Assembly (NCBI GenBank): GCA_035294245.1
Contig: DATGLG010000068.1
Coordinates: 147,306-211,305 of the forward strand
Length of the DNA stretch: 64,000 bases
Direction: 5' to 3'
Source: DATGLG01 sp035294245
GTDB taxonomy: Bacteria > Pseudomonadota > Alphaproteobacteria > JACZXZ01
Positions 8,263-17,219 of this stretch are shown here, in pieces; positions within the stretch are counted from its first letter, which is position 1, and every line of letters starts with the position of its first letter. The notes below the pieces were generated by a model, which saw only the letters and a program-made list of their open reading frames with translations, searched no databases and was not told the origin of the DNA. Both the position numbers and the translations under genes were made by a program.

Positions 8263-9186
8263 ATGATCCCTTCGCCCTTCCATGCAGACGAGCTCGCCGC
8301 CCAGGCGCTTGCCGGCGCTGGCGCGAGCGGCGGCGGCATCCGGAGCTTCATGCCCGACCAGCATCGCAGCTTCTTCGCGCTGCTGCCCTATCTCTTCATC
8401 GGCGCCATCGACGACGAGGGCTGGCCGATCGCGACGGCGCTGACCGGCGCGCCCGGCTTCGTCCATTCCCCGGACCCGGTGACCCTACGCATCGAGGCGC
8501 TGCCGGATCGCAGCGATCCCGCCGCGGCGGGCTTCACTCTCGGGCGCGAGATCGGCGTCCTCGGCATCGATTTCGGCACGCGGCGGCGCAATCGCGCCAA
8601 TGGACGGATCGCCGCCCTGGATGCAGCCGGCCTCACCGTCGCCGTGCGGCAGAGCTTCGGCAATTGCCCGCAATACATCCAGCGCCGCGACATGCAACCG
8701 GCATCCGCCATGCCGAGCGATGCGGAATCCTTTGCCGCCTTCGACGACGAGACGCGGCGGCTGATCGCGAAGGCCGATACCTTGCTCGTCGCGAGCAAGG
8801 CGCGCCCGGAGAGCGGCGCCGCGGGAGGCGCCGATATCTCCCATCGCGGCGGCCGGCCCGGCTTCGCCCATCTCGACGGCGATGCGCTCGTCATTCCCGA
8901 TTTCCGCGGCAACCGCTATTTCAACACCCTCGGCAATCTTCTCGGCGAGCCGCGCGGATCACTGCTCTTCATCGATTTCGCGCGCGGCGACCTGCTGCAA
9001 TTGCAAGGAACGGTGGAAATCGACTGGAGCGGCGAGGCTGCGCGCCGCATCGAGGGCGCGGAGCGCTTGTGGCGTTTTCGTCTCGCGCGCGGCTGGCGCC
9101 GCCGCGGCGCGTTTCCCCTGCGCGGCGCCTTCATCGATTATGCGCCGACCACCGAGCGGACCGGCATTTGGCGCGCGGCGGAGTGA
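8263..9186 (+). CDS. Pyridoxamine 5'-phosphate oxidase-like FMN-binding protein
   Basis: This 307-residue protein belongs to the split-barrel flavin family. Supporting segments are LLPYLFIGAIDDEGWPIATALTG near residue 45, IGVLGIDFGTRRRNRANGRI, the NCPQYIQRR motif, and a second barrel unit SHRGGRPGFAHLDGDALVIPDFRGN followed by NTLGNLLGEPRGSLLFIDF. Proteins of this type bind FMN and act as small reductases or oxidases, often near GST genes. The start ATG at 8263 is 7 bp after the GST stop, suggesting translational linkage. The true substrate is unknown, and pyridoxamine phosphate is unlikely. Confidence 0.85.
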   Translation: MIPSPFHADELAAQALAGAGASGGGIRSFMPDQHRSFFALLPYLFIGAIDDEGWPIATALTGAPGFVHSPDPVTLRIEALPDRSDPAAAGFTLGREIGVLGIDFGTRRRNRANGRIAALDAAGLTVAVRQSFGNCPQYIQRRDMQPASAMPSDAESFAAFDDETRRLIAKADTLLVASKARPESGAAGGADISHRGGRPGFAHLDGDALVIPDFRGNRYFNTLGNLLGEPRGSLLFIDFARGDLLQLQGTVEIDWSGEAARRIEGAERLWRFRLARGWRRRGAFPLRGAFIDYAPTTERTGIWRAAE

Positions 9187-9315
9187 GATCACGCTCTGCG
9201 CACCTGCTCGACCGCGCAAATGTGGCGAGACTGCCCAAATTCCACCACAAAAATGTCCCGTGACACCCCGGAGCCGATTTCATATCTAGCGCGCAGCTTC
9301 CGAGGGGGTGTCCTC

Positions 9316-10359
9316 TTGCTGCGTCTCGCCAAGCTCTGTCTGTCCGCGGCGGCGGTGGCCGCGCTTTTCGCCTGCTCGCCCGATTACTCGCCGAACACCT
9401 ATAGCAGCAGCGCCGTGCAGAAGGCCAACAAGGTCGAGCCGGGCGTCGTCATCGGCTTCCGCCAGGTCGAGATCAGCGCCAACGGCACCGTCGGCGCCGT
9501 GGCCGGCGGTGCGGCCGGTGGAATCCTCGGCGCGCAGGCCGATTCGGGCGGCATTTATTCCGCACTGGGCGGCGTCGGCGGCACGTTGGTGGGCAGCGTC
9601 GTCGGCACCACGATCGAGCACGCGACCGGCGATACCACGGGCTGGGAATACATCGTGCGCAAGCCCAATGGCGACCTGCTCTCGGTCACTCAGCGCGAGC
9701 CCGAGCCCATCCCGGTCGGACAGAAGGTCCTCGTCATCACCGGCGATCAGGCGCGCATCGTCCCCGACTACTCGGTGACGGTGAACGAGCCCGCAACGCC
9801 CTCTACGGGAAAGAAGGCCGAGGACAACGACAAGGAAAAAGAGAAAGAGAAGAGCAAGGCCGCCGCAACCAGCGCGACGCCGCCGGCGGCGGCCGTGACC
9901 GCGCCGGCCTCGGGTGCGCAGCCGCCGTCGAGCCCGGCGCCAGGCGCCGCACCGGCGACGCCGGCCGCGACGATTCCGAAGACCGTTCCCGCGACCCCGG
10001 CCGGGGCGCTGCCGGCCGTGACCGGCGTGCTGGGGCTTCCCAGCCCGGTCGGGACACCCCAAGCCGTTTCCCAGCCGATTCCGTTGACGCCGTCGAGCGC
10101 GGCCACGCCGGCACCCAGTGCAGCGACACCGGCCGAGACGCCCTCCGCTGCGAATCCGCCGGCCTCGAATTCGGCGCCGGCAAACGCAGCGTCTACACCC
10201 TCGGCATCGACATCCCCGCCGTCGCCGCCGGCATCGACGCCGAGTGTGTCGGCGCCTGCGGCCTCGGCACCCGCCCCCGCCCAGGCGCCGGGCCCGGCGC
10301 CTGGGAACGCACCATCGACGCCGTCAGACCAGCAAACGACACCGGCCGCCAATCCCTAG
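9316..10359 (+). CDS. SlyB/Pcp-like outer-membrane lipoprotein with long Pro/Ala-rich tail
   Basis: A TTG at 9316, 7 bp after GAGGGGG, gives a protein of 347 residues that begins with a textbook lipoprotein signal (LRLAKLCLSAAAVAALFAC). ATG codons at 9220 and 9253 are alternatives but would bury that signal. Residues 25-150 resemble the glycine-zipper 17-kDa surface antigen/SlyB domain (GAVAGGAAGGILGAQA and GGVGGTLVGSVVGTT, then WEYIVRKPNGDLLSVTQ). From about residue 170 to the end the protein is almost only Ala, Pro, Ser and Thr, preceded by a Lys/Glu-rich stretch. It is probably anchored in the outer membrane, with the tail spanning the periplasm or cell wall. Confidence 0.75.
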   Translation: MLRLAKLCLSAAAVAALFACSPDYSPNTYSSSAVQKANKVEPGVVIGFRQVEISANGTVGAVAGGAAGGILGAQADSGGIYSALGGVGGTLVGSVVGTTIEHATGDTTGWEYIVRKPNGDLLSVTQREPEPIPVGQKVLVITGDQARIVPDYSVTVNEPATPSTGKKAEDNDKEKEKEKSKAAATSATPPAAAVTAPASGAQPPSSPAPGAAPATPAATIPKTVPATPAGALPAVTGVLGLPSPVGTPQAVSQPIPLTPSSAATPAPSAATPAETPSAANPPASNSAPANAASTPSASTSPPSPPASTPSVSAPAASAPAPAQAPGPAPGNAPSTPSDQQTTPAANP

Positions 10360-10374
10360 CCCCGGGTCGCGATA

Positions 10375-10390
10375 CGGCGTCGTCACGCCG
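10375..10390. terminator. Hairpin between convergent lipoprotein and GST genes
   Basis: CGGCGT (10375-10380) and ACGCCG (10385-10390) pair around a 4-base loop, between and partly over the two converging stop codons. There is no U-tract on either strand, so termination is only suggested by position. Confidence 0.3.
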
Positions 10391-11018
10391 CGCTGCGACG
10401 CGCTTGCTCCTCCTTGTAGAGCGCCAACTCCTCGGCGAAGGCCTTGGCGACGCTCGGCCGCTCCTGCATGCGGCGGAAATAGGCCAGCACGGCCGGCCAG
10501 GACGAGAGATCGAGCCCGCTCGGCCGCGCCCAATTGAGCACCGTCACAAGATAGGCGTCGGCGACGGTGAAACGGTCGAGCAGAAACTCGCGGCCGTCGA
10601 GATGGGCAGCGAGATGGGCGAAGCGCGGCGGCGCCTTCTCGCGCGCGTAAGCCTTCGCTCCCTCCGGGCTCTTGCTGTCGAGCAGCGGCGTGAAGACGCG
10701 CTTGTGCAGCTCCGAGGTGATGAAGTTCAGCCATTGCTGCAAGCGGTAGCGCGGCAATCCGCTTGCGGGCGCCAGCCCGGCCTCGGGATAGCGGTCGGCG
10801 ACGTATTGCAGCACCGCCGGGTTCTCGGTGAGCAGCTCGCCCGTGTCGAGGCGCAGCACCGGGACCTGCCCCATCGGGTTGACGGCGAGGAAATCCGTGC
10901 CGTCCTCGACGCGCTTCGCTTTCAGGTCGACATAGTGGTAATCGGCGACCGCGCCGGCCTCGTAGAGCGCGATCCGCGTGGCCATCGAGCAGGCGAGCGG
11001 AGCAAAATAGAGTTCCAT
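10383..11018 (-). CDS. Glutathione S-transferase (beta-class-like)
   Basis: This 211-residue enzyme has the bacterial beta-class start MELYFAPLACSMATRIAL, with the cysteine at position 10 that forms the mixed disulfide with glutathione in that class. It also has NPMGQVPVLRLDTGELLTENPAVLQYVADRYP with the glutathione-binding Pro and the Glu-Asn/Ser pair. The C-terminal helical domain includes FTVADAYLVTVLNW with the usual N-cap box. It is divergent from a TetR regulator at 11170, whose candidate operator lies in the shared promoter. This points to inducible detoxification or stress defence. Confidence 0.93.
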   Translation of the reverse strand: MELYFAPLACSMATRIALYEAGAVADYHYVDLKAKRVEDGTDFLAVNPMGQVPVLRLDTGELLTENPAVLQYVADRYPEAGLAPASGLPRYRLQQWLNFITSELHKRVFTPLLDSKSPEGAKAYAREKAPPRFAHLAAHLDGREFLLDRFTVADAYLVTVLNWARPSGLDLSSWPAVLAYFRRMQERPSVAKAFAEELALYKEEQARRSAA

Positions 11019-11120
11019 GGCATCCTCCTATAGAATCGTTCTTTCAAAGCGATCGGTTGAAGCGCATCCCCGTCACCGCGAGGATCAAGCGACGACGTGG
11101 TGACAGGTTGAGTGATTGTT

Positions 11121-11142
11121 TTTTGTACCGTCTCGTATAAAA
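11121..11142. promoter_or_regulatory. Candidate TetR operator in GST/TetR divergent promoter
   Basis: TTTTGTAC (11121-11128) and GTATAAAA (11135-11142) form an inverted repeat with one mismatch around a 6-bp centre. TetR-family dimers bind repeats of this size. It lies 28 bp upstream of the TetR start and about 100 bp upstream of the GST start. A second GGTACAAAAA overlaps the TetR start codon region. Confidence 0.55.
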
Positions 11143-11169
11143 TTGTCGCGGTCAAGGATTTTTTGCGGA

Positions 11170-11838
11170 ATGGTACAAAAATTGGTACCGAGGCGGGGGC
11201 GCCCCCGCGCCTACGATCCCGACGCCGCCCTGGCGCGGGCGATGGAGACCTTCTGGGACGCGGGCTACGCCGCGACCTCCCTTGACGATCTCAGCGCGGC
11301 GACGGGAATGAATCGGCCGAGCCTTTACGGCGCCTTCGGCGACAAGCGCGCCCTCTATCTGGAGACCCTGGAGCGCTATCGCGCGGCGGCGCGCGCCGCC
11401 CTCAAGGAGACGCTCGCCGGGGACCGCCCGCTCCGCGAGGCGCTCCGCCACCTCTACGCGACGGCCCTCGCCCTCTATTTTTCCGGCGAGCACGGTGCGC
11501 GCGGCTGCTATCTGATCGGCACGGCGGCGACGGAGGCCGTGCTCGATCCCGCGGTGCGCGCGGCCCTGGCCGAAGCCCTCGGCGAGATTGACGCGGCCAT
11601 CGAGGCGCGCATCCGCTTGGCGCAGCGGCAGGGTGAGCTCCGCGCCGATGCCGATTCCGCTGCCTTGGCGAGGCTCGCCGCGGCCGTCCTCCACACGCTT
11701 GCGCTCCGCTCGCGCGCCGGTGAGCAACGCGCCGCTCTCGAGGCGACGGCCGCCGCCGGAATCGATCTCATCTGCGGCCGGCCTGCCGTCAAGCCGGGAT
11801 CGCGGCGACACCTGCGCCGCCGCGAGGGAAGCTCGTGA
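11170..11838 (+). CDS. TetR-family transcriptional regulator
   Basis: This 222-residue repressor begins at ATG 11170 (VQKLVPRRGRPRAYDPDAA). The DNA-binding domain is typical: ALARAMETFWDAGYAATSLDDLSAATGMNRPSLYGAFGDKRALYLETLE, with the helix-turn-helix around residues 35-55. The C-terminal ligand domain contains GARGCYLIGTAATEA, characteristic of the TetR_C group with members such as ComR/AcuR-like proteins. It probably represses the divergent GST gene and itself through the inverted repeat at 11121. The very basic tail (SRRHLRRREGSS) is unusual but within reading frame. Confidence 0.92.
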   Translation: MVQKLVPRRGRPRAYDPDAALARAMETFWDAGYAATSLDDLSAATGMNRPSLYGAFGDKRALYLETLERYRAAARAALKETLAGDRPLREALRHLYATALALYFSGEHGARGCYLIGTAATEAVLDPAVRAALAEALGEIDAAIEARIRLAQRQGELRADADSAALARLAAAVLHTLALRSRAGEQRAALEATAAAGIDLICGRPAVKPGSRRHLRRREGSS

Positions 11839-11863
11839 TTAACGTCCCTCATTTCGATTCCCC

Positions 11864-11979
11864 CTGTCGCCCCGGCCGACCCCGGACCTGATCCGGGGGA
11901 AGCCCGGGCCCATGGCGCAATGGCATCATATGGGCCCCGGATCGCGCCGTGCTCCCGCACGGCTTGTCCGGGGTGACGA
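11864..11979. repeat. Second palindromic dispersed repeat in 371-bp intergenic gap
   Basis: The gap from 11839 to 12209 has no convincing gene. It holds an element that begins with TCGCCCCGGCC and GACCTGATCCGGGGG and ends with GGCTTGTCCGGGGTGACGA, so the outer arms (about TCGCCCCGG and CCGGGGTGACG) are inverted. An inner GGCCCATGG and ATATGGGCCCCGGAT also pair. Elements built from the words GTCCGGGGTGAC and GATCCGGGG are common intergenic palindromes in alphaproteobacteria. The rest of the gap (11980-12196) holds no recognised feature. Confidence 0.75.
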
Positions 11980-12209
11980 ATAAAACGGATGCAACTGTCG
12001 GATTCGCTCCACGAGGGTCCGATAAGGCTGCCTATCCTATTGCTGGAAGCGGCAACCCCGATGCCGCTATAACCGTTCAGGCATTGCCGGCCGAGCGTCA
12101 GACGGCGCGAGCGAATTCGATATTCGTGGCGCTCCGTTGGGATTGTCGACCGCCTCCGCGTGGGCGGGAAATCGGGCCGGAATTGGCTTCAAAAGCGAGA
12201 GGATACGCA

Positions 12210-12689
12210 ATGGCGATTGCCAAGAACACGATCTGCCTATGGTACGACAAGGACGCAGAGGCTGCAGCCCGCTTCTATGCTGCGACGTTTCCCAACAGCT
12301 CGGTGGGCGCCATCCACCGCGCTCCCAGCGACTACCCGTCCGGCAAGGCGGGCGATGTGCTGACGGTCGAGTTCACCGTCGCCGGCATCCCCTGTCTCGG
12401 CCTCAATGGCGGCCCCGCGTTCAAGCATAACGAAGCCTTCTCGTTCCAGATCGCCACTGATGATCAGCAGGAGACCGACCGCTACTGGAACGCCATCGTC
12501 GGCAATGGCGGCCAGGAAAGCGCGTGTGGTTGGTGCAAGGACAAATGGGGCGTCTCCTGGCAAATCACGCCGCGCGTGCTGACCGAGGCGCTCGCTGCCG
12601 GCGGCGATGAAGCAAGGCGCGCATTTGAAGCGATGATGGAGATGAAGAAAATTGACGTCGCCGCGATCGAGGCGGCGCGGCGCGGCTGA
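12210..12689 (+). CDS. VOC-family protein (PhnB-like, 3-demethylubiquinone methyltransferase-like fold)
   Basis: This 159-residue protein has the PhnB/DUF-type vicinal oxygen chelate fold: ICLWYDKDAEAAARFYAATFPNSSVGAIHR, then VEFTVAGIPCLGLNGGPAFKHNEAFSFQI and WCKDKWGVSWQITPRVL. The family is often mislabelled as 3-demethylubiquinone-9 methyltransferase, but it has no methyltransferase motifs. The start ATG at 12210 is preceded by GAGAGGA. No conserved neighbour suggests a partner. The role is unknown; metal-dependent isomerase or binding functions are possible. Confidence 0.88.
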   Translation: MAIAKNTICLWYDKDAEAAARFYAATFPNSSVGAIHRAPSDYPSGKAGDVLTVEFTVAGIPCLGLNGGPAFKHNEAFSFQIATDDQQETDRYWNAIVGNGGQESACGWCKDKWGVSWQITPRVLTEALAAGGDEARRAFEAMMEMKKIDVAAIEAARRG

Positions 12690-12705
12690 GGGATCCTTTA
12701 TCCCT
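12689..12705. terminator. Small hairpin between convergent VOC and ABC permease genes
   Basis: AGGGAT (12689-12694) and ATCCCT (12700-12705) pair around the loop CCTTT in the 14-bp space between two converging stop codons. It is short, so bidirectional termination is only tentative. Confidence 0.3.
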
Positions 12706-13366
12706 AAGCCGTCCCGGCGATGCGGCGCGCCGTGCGCGCCTCGAGCCGGCGTACCCAGCGGCTCAGGGCGAAGCAGATGACGAAATACATGACCGCGAGC
12801 GCCGTGTAGAGCGCGATCGGCCGCTGCTCCCGGGCGTTGATGATGTTGGTGGATTGAAACACGTCGGAGACGCCGATGATGCTGGCGATCGTCGAATCCT
12901 GAAACGCGATGATGCTCTGGGTCAGGAGCGACGGCACCATGCGGCGGAGCGCCTGGGGCAGGATGATGAAGACCGTCACCTGAGCCGGCGTCAGCCCCGT
13001 GGCGAGGCCGGCGAGTCGCTGCCCCACGGCGATGGATTGGATGCCCGCGCGCACGATCTCGGTGAAATAGGCGACCTCGAAGGCGGCGAGCGCCACGAGC
13101 GCGGCGTCGTAGGCCGAGCTCGGGCGGCCGGTGATCATCGGTCCCGTGTAATACGCCCAGAACATGATCATGAGGAGCGGGCTGCTGCGCAGGACATTCA
13201 CGTAAGCGGTGACGGGATAATGGACGAGAGGAAAGCGCGAGAGGCGCCCCACCGCGAAGAGGCAGGCGATCGGCAGCGCGATGGCGACGGCGCTGATCGT
13301 GAGGCGCAGGTTGTAGACGACGAAGGCGAAGAGGAGCGTGCCCAGATTGTCGAGAAGCGCTATCAT
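12704..13366 (-). CDS. Polar amino acid ABC transporter permease 2 (GltK/HisM type)
   Basis: This 220-residue inner-membrane permease has about five helices. It carries the family motif FEVAYFTEIVRAGIQSIAVGQRLAGLATGLT followed by VTFIILPQALRRMVP, the EAA loop that docks with the ATPase. The ATG at 13366 overlaps the stop of the upstream permease by 4 bp (ATGA). A longer open frame extends upstream but is only the shadow of the neighbouring gene. It forms the transmembrane pore with the 13363-14085 protein. Confidence 0.93.
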   Translation of the reverse strand: MIALLDNLGTLLFAFVVYNLRLTISAVAIALPIACLFAVGRLSRFPLVHYPVTAYVNVLRSSPLLMIMFWAYYTGPMITGRPSSAYDAALVALAAFEVAYFTEIVRAGIQSIAVGQRLAGLATGLTPAQVTVFIILPQALRRMVPSLLTQSIIAFQDSTIASIIGVSDVFQSTNIINAREQRPIALYTALAVMYFVICFALSRWVRRLEARTARRIAGTA

Positions 13367-14085
13367 CCCTGCCCGCTCCCGCGGCGAAGGAAGCCCGGCA
13401 CGCGCGTGTGGCGCTCCACGACGGCCATGATCCCCGCGACGCTCCAGGCGCAGGCGAGATAGACGCCCGTGCCGAGGGTATTGGACTCGATCCAATGGAA
13501 GGTCTGGAAGCCGATCTCCTGGGTGAGATAGGAGGTCTCGACCACGCCGACGGTCATCGCCAGGGACGAGCTCTTGAAGACCGTGACGAATTCGGAGGTG
13601 AGGCTCGGCACGATGACGCGCAGCAGGAGGGGCGCGATGACATAGCGCTGCGCCTGCCACCAGGTGAGCCCGGTCGAGAGAGCGCCCCATCGCACCTGGC
13701 GGCTCACCGCATTGAGCCCGGCGCGCACATGCTCGGCGACTTTCGCCGAGGTATAGAGCGAGAGCGTGAGGATGGCGCTGCCCATCTCCCAGCCGAGATG
13801 GAAGAGCTCCCGCCGCAGGGGCATCGGCAGGAGGCGCGGCAGCACGTAATAGACGAAGAAGAGCTGCACCAGGAGCGGGATGTTGCGGAAGATCTCGACA
13901 TGAGCTGCCGCGAGAAGGCGGACGCTGCGATGGGGCGATTCGCGCGCGAGGCCGGCAAGGGTGCCAATGACGAGCGCCAGGACCCACGAGGCGAGGGAAA
14001 GCTCGATCGTCGTCAGCACCGCATTCAGCACCATCTCGCCATAGGGCTCGCGCCACAGCACCGACCAATCGAGTCCCGCCGGCAT
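13363..14085 (-). CDS. Polar amino acid ABC transporter permease 1 (GltJ/HisQ type)
   Basis: This 240-residue permease opens with a first helix (LNAVLTTIELSLASWVLALVIG) and the HVEIFRNIPLLVQLFFVYYVLP segment typical of GltJ. The EAA loop is AEHVRAGLNAVSRQVRWGALSTGLT followed by RYVIAPLLLRVIVPS. It works with the second permease, the ATPase at 15103 and the binding protein at 14105. The gene order dehydrogenase, ATPase, binding protein, permease, permease on the minus strand, with short gaps, indicates one operon. Confidence 0.93.
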   Translation of the reverse strand: MPAGLDWSVLWREPYGEMVLNAVLTTIELSLASWVLALVIGTLAGLARESPHRSVRLLAAAHVEIFRNIPLLVQLFFVYYVLPRLLPMPLRRELFHLGWEMGSAILTLSLYTSAKVAEHVRAGLNAVSRQVRWGALSTGLTWWQAQRYVIAPLLLRVIVPSLTSEFVTVFKSSSLAMTVGVVETSYLTQEIGFQTFHWIESNTLGTGVYLACAWSVAGIMAVVERHTRVPGFLRRGSGQG

Positions 14086-14104
14086 GCGCGCGCCCTCGCG
14101 CCGC

Positions 14105-15049
14105 TCAGCGCGGCGGCCAGGCGTTCATGACGACGAGCGTCTTGAGAGCCTCCGTCTGGGGAAACGGCGCCACGCCCTGCGGGCCGAAATATTTCTCGTA
14201 GAGCTTGTCCCAGCCGCCGCTCGCGCAGAGCCGCACGATGGTGAGGTCGACGATGCGCTTGAATTTCGAGCTCTCGGGCCGCAGCGGAAAGGCTTGCAGG
14301 AAGGTGTTGATCCCGGGATCGAAGACCCGCCATTTCGCCTTGTCCGCCGCCTTGTCCTTCATGCCATAGAGGATGGGTCCGTCGGAGCTATAGGCGTCGA
14401 TGGAGCCCGTTTGCAGTGCGGTGAAGCCCTGGGGATGGTCGGGGAAGCCGACGGTCGTGACCGGCGGCTTGAGCCTCCCCTTCGCGTTGAGCTCGCGATA
14501 GGCCGCCTCCTCGAGCCCGCCCTGGGGAACGCCGATCCGCTTGCCCGCAAGGTCGGCAAGGGACTTGATCGGGCTGTCCGCCGGCACCAGCACCTCGGTC
14601 GCGGTGAGGAAGTCGGGCACGGAGAAGTCGACGACCTCGACGCGCGCCTGGGTGACGACCGTGGCACCCGCCTCCATGTCGATGGTGCCGTTCTGCAGCA
14701 GGGGAATGCGCGTCTCGCTCGTCACCGGGATGTAGTTGAGCTTGATCGAGCTTCCCAGCGCCTTCTCGACATTGGCGTGGATGGCCTGGGCGATCTCCGT
14801 CGCGAAGCCCACATATTTGCCCGCGGCGTCCTTGTAGCCGTAAGGCGGCGTCGCCTCGCGGGCGCCGAGGTTGAAGACGCCGGTGCGCTTGATCCGATCG
14901 AGCGTGTCCTCGCTGCCGGTCGCCCCTTGAGCCCGCGCGGCCCCCGGCATCGCCAGAGCCCCGAGACCGAGCCCGGCCGAGGCGACGAATCGCCGCCGGC
15001 TCACCATTCCTGCCGGTGCCGCCGTGTTGCTGTCTTTTCGCTTTGTCAT
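14105..15049 (-). CDS. Polar amino acid ABC transporter substrate-binding protein
   Basis: This periplasmic binding protein of the SBP_bac_3 family has 314 residues from the ATG at 15049, which is preceded by GGGAGG at a good distance. An upstream ATG at 15073 is an alternative. It carries a Tat signal (VSRRRFVASAGLGLGALAMPGAARAQ). The mature domain has IKRTGVFNLGAREATPPYGY and AGKYVGFATEIAQAIHANVEKALG, as in glutamate/aspartate GltI proteins, and the Arg/Asp ligand contacts typical for amino acids. The dehydrogenase in the operon suggests a D- or non-standard amino acid as ligand. Confidence 0.92.
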   Translation of the reverse strand: MTKRKDSNTAAPAGMVSRRRFVASAGLGLGALAMPGAARAQGATGSEDTLDRIKRTGVFNLGAREATPPYGYKDAAGKYVGFATEIAQAIHANVEKALGSSIKLNYIPVTSETRIPLLQNGTIDMEAGATVVTQARVEVVDFSVPDFLTATEVLVPADSPIKSLADLAGKRIGVPQGGLEEAAYRELNAKGRLKPPVTTVGFPDHPQGFTALQTGSIDAYSSDGPILYGMKDKAADKAKWRVFDPGINTFLQAFPLRPESSKFKRIVDLTIVRLCASGGWDKLYEKYFGPQGVAPFPQTEALKTLVVMNAWPPR

Positions 15050-15102
15050 GTGAGCCTCCCGTTCAATATTCATATCCGCCGAGCCTTCGCCGGGCGGCGG
15101 AG

Positions 15103-15840
<738 letters not shown>

Positions 15841-15893
15841 CCGACTCCCTTGCCGCGCCCCACGGGCGCAGCGCTAAAAATCACGGCCCCATT

Positions 15894-17156
15894 CTAAGCG
15901 AAGCGGCCGGGCCGGAAAGGCGCGAGGTCGAGGCCGGCGGGCCGGCCCGCGACGAGTGCCGCGATCACCCTCCCCGTCATCGGCGCCCCGGTCATGCCGA
16001 CATGGCCATGGCCGAAGGCATAGAGCACGTCCGGGGAGCGGCGCGACGGGCCGAGCACCGGCAGGGAATCGGGCAGGCTCGGCCGGTGGCCCATCCAAAC
16101 GGAGAGGCGCGCCGGCGAATAATGCGCGGCGAGGCCGGGAAAGAGGCGGCGGCCTTGCGTGAGCAGCATATGGGCGCGACGCCAATCCGGCGCCGCCTTA
16201 AGCCCGGCCAGCTCGACCGTGCCCGCGAAACGCAGCCCGCTCGCCATTGGCGTGACGACGAACTTGCCCTCGGCATCGTTGGTGGGCACGCGCGGTGCGA
16301 CTTCCGGGTCGCGAATCATCAGGTGATAGCCGCGCTCGGTCTCGAGCGGCACATCATCACCGAGGGCCGCAGCCAGGCGCTTGGAATAGGCGCCCGCCGC
16401 CACCACCGCGGCATCCGCCGGCAGCTCTCCCGCCTCGGTGCGGATGGCGCGCAGTCGCGCGCCGTCGAGAGCGAAGCCGAGCGCGCGGGTGGCGTGGAGC
16501 GTGCCGCCGCGGCGCTGGAAGGCCTCGGCGAGCCTGGCGACCAGCCCCTGGGGATCAACCGTGTGCCCGTTCGCGGTGAAGAGGACGCCGCGGGTATAGT
16601 CGCGCGAGAGCGCGGGATCGAACTGGCGCAGCGCGTCGGCATCGAGGGTTTCCCAAGTGATGCCGTTGCGCCGGCGCAGCTCGAGCGCCGCGTGATCCTT
16701 GGCCAGCGCCCCGTCGGAGCGATAGACCACGAGATGGCCGAGGCGGCGGACGAGGTCCTGAGCGCCGGCCTCCTTCACCAGCGGCGCGAGCGCCTCCAGG
16801 CATGGGCCCAGGAGCCCGGCCAGGGCGCGCGCCTGGGCTTCGACCCGCCCTGGGGTTCCGGCGCGAATGAAGCGGATGAGCCACGGGGCGAGGGTCGGCA
16901 GATAGCGCCAGCGGATTGCCAGCGGTCCCAAAGGATCGCGAAGCCAGCCCGGCACCTTGCGCAGGGTCCCCGGCATGGCCATGGGCACGATCGAGGAGGA
17001 ATTGAAGCAGCCGGCATTGCCGAAGGAGGCACCGCGGCCCGGCGGGTCGGGGTCGACGACGAAGACCTCGTGCCCGTCGCGCTGAAGATAGCTCGCCGTG
17101 GCGATCCCGACGATCCCGGCGCCGATGACGCCGACCCTCTTCCGCGACCCTGTCAT
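15894..17156 (-). CDS. D-amino-acid dehydrogenase-like FAD-dependent oxidoreductase
   Basis: This 420-residue flavoenzyme belongs to the DAO/DadA family. It has an N-terminal Rossmann motif (VGVIGAGIVGIATASYLQRDGHEVFVVD, ending in the acidic ribose-binding residue) and the family signatures GRGASFGNAGCFN near residue 45 and LPVLGPSRRSPDVLYAFGHGHVGMT near the C-terminus. It oxidatively deaminates a D-amino acid or related amine at the membrane, passing electrons to quinones. As the first gene of the amino acid ABC operon it probably oxidises the imported compound. Hydroxyproline- or octopine-type substrates are also possible. Confidence 0.87.
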   Translation of the reverse strand: MTGSRKRVGVIGAGIVGIATASYLQRDGHEVFVVDPDPPGRGASFGNAGCFNSSSIVPMAMPGTLRKVPGWLRDPLGPLAIRWRYLPTLAPWLIRFIRAGTPGRVEAQARALAGLLGPCLEALAPLVKEAGAQDLVRRLGHLVVYRSDGALAKDHAALELRRRNGITWETLDADALRQFDPALSRDYTRGVLFTANGHTVDPQGLVARLAEAFQRRGGTLHATRALGFALDGARLRAIRTEAGELPADAAVVAAGAYSKRLAAALGDDVPLETERGYHLMIRDPEVAPRVPTNDAEGKFVVTPMASGLRFAGTVELAGLKAAPDWRRAHMLLTQGRRLFPGLAAHYSPARLSVWMGHRPSLPDSLPVLGPSRRSPDVLYAFGHGHVGMTGAPMTGRVIAALVAGRPAGLDLAPFRPGRFA

Positions 17157-17219
17157 CAGGGCTCGTCCCTCTCTCTGCCGATCATCGGTGCCACGGGCGC
17201 TGCCCGTGACCGCCGCCGA

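Noticed and set aside
9780..10350. Repeated Ala/Pro/Ser codons that looked like a tandem repeat array
   Set aside because: There is no fixed repeat unit; it is a low-complexity protein tail, not a DNA repeat or CRISPR array.
12704..14068. A 454-residue apparent permease fusion
   Set aside because: Only the last 220 residues (from ATG 13366) are a permease; the rest is a shifted read of the other permease gene.
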